Shown: positions 63,371-64,000 of the stretch, piece by piece
How positions within the stretch are numbered: the first letter of the stretch is position 1
How the letters are laid out: each line of letters opens with the position of its first letter
The notes under the pieces: model-generated
Told to the model about the DNA's origin: nothing
Databases searched by the model: none
What the model saw: the letters and a program-made list of their open reading frames with translations, nothing else
Assembly: GCA_030710605.1 (NCBI GenBank)
Contig: CP092882.1
Coordinates: forward strand, 2,127,319-2,191,318
Source of the DNA: Cordylochernes scorpioides
Taxonomy: Eukaryota > Arthropoda > Arachnida > Pseudoscorpiones > Chernetidae
Direction: 5' to 3'
DNA: 64,000 nucleotides
Made by a program: the position numbers and the translations under genes

Positions 63371-64000
63371 GTCTGGTTTCTATATAGCGCCTGTCTCCGC
63401 CCTCCTCCCCTCTAAACCCGGTCTCTATATAGCGCCTGTCTCCGCCCTCCTCCTCCCCTCTAAACCCGGTCTCTATATAGCGCCTGTCTCCGCCCTCCTC
63501 CACCCCTCTAAACCCGGTCTCTATATAGCGCCCGTCTCCGCCCTCCTCCTCCCCTCTAAACCCGGTCTCTATATAGCGCCTGTCTCCGCCCTCCTCCTCC
63601 TCCCCATCTAAACCCGGTCTCTATATAGCGCCTGTCTCCGCCCTCCTCCTCCCCATCTAAACCCGGTCTCTATATAGCGCCTGTCTCCGCCCTCCTCCTC
63701 CCCATCTAAACCCGGTCTCTATATAGCGCCTGTCTCCGCCCTCCCCCCCTCTAAACCCGGTCTCTATATAGCGCCTGTCTCCGCCCTCCTCCTCCTCATC
63801 TAAACCCGGTCTCTATATAGCGCCTGTCTCCGCCCTCCTCCTCCCCTCTAAACCCGGTCTCTATATAGCGCCTGTCTCCGCCCTCCTCCTCCCCTCTAAA
63901 CCCGGTCTCTATATAGCGCCTGTCTCCGCCCTCCTCCCCTCTAAACCCGGTCTCTATATAGCGCCTGTCTCCGCCCTCCTCCTCCCCTCTAAACCCGGTC
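63371..64000. repeat. GC-rich 42-51-bp minisatellite with TATATAG in each unit
   Basis: About 14 units of CTAAACCCGGTCTCTATATA followed by GCGCCTGTCTCCGCC and a variable (CTC)n/CCC run, continuing past the window end. Unit lengths vary mainly by multiples of three, through loss or gain of CTC, so both strands stay partly open (15-16-residue peptide repeats). GC content is far above the local average. Confidence 0.9.

Noticed and set aside
63099-63611. Repeat-protein ORFs on both strands
   Set aside because: Generated by the triplet-compatible unit length of the GC-rich minisatellite.

Overview
The window looks like AT-rich, gene-poor nuclear DNA from an invertebrate animal. No prokaryotic gene layout is present: there are no operons, and almost every long open frame is either transposon-derived or a by-product of tandem repeats. 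An arthropod, perhaps a chelicerate, is suggested by the style of the LINE C-terminal CxxC...HIF..C fragments, the Ty3/gypsy gag with one CCHC knuckle, Tigger and mariner remnants, and a U6 snRNA copy. This placement rests on recalled family resemblance and is low confidence.

Layout. 0-12 kb: MITE-like elements whose 123-bp core is tandemly amplified (89-669, 5411-6240), foldback elements with hammerhead-ribozyme cores, LINE 3' ends (1.99-2.2 and 10.05-10.69 kb), a mariner pseudogene (4.0-4.5 kb) and retroposons with a GAAAC...CTGATGA cassette. 12-23 kb: a solo LTR, tRNA-derived SINEs, a 43-bp satellite split by a retroposon, and a U6 retrocopy. 23.7-26.6 kb: a gag-only LTR retrotransposon whose 5' LTR is broken by an inverted gag-protease fragment. 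27.2-28.7 kb: a 23-bp satellite split by a cassette retroposon. 30-38 kb: tRNA-like sequences, a nearly perfect ~280-bp palindrome, 17-bp and 41-bp minisatellites, and LINE 3' ends. 38.26-39.04 kb: an internally deleted Tigger element. 39.08-45.28 kb: a complete LTR element with apparently identical 893-bp LTRs and one long open frame that keeps protease-like, RNase H-like and integrase zinc-finger parts but lacks recognisable reverse transcriptase and integrase cores. 47-49.2 kb: solo LTRs and foldbacks. 49.2-60 kb: mostly AT-rich DNA without recognisable features. At 60.23 kb there is a plausible host first exon encoding a signal peptide. From 63.37 kb to the end runs a GC-rich ~45-bp minisatellite.

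The best candidates for something less described are (1) the concentration of hammerhead cores in foldback elements, plus a permuted cassette whose putative stem II shows a compensatory change between two subfamilies, and (2) the young LTR element with an intact chimeric ORF lacking its main enzymatic cores. No host gene is complete here.
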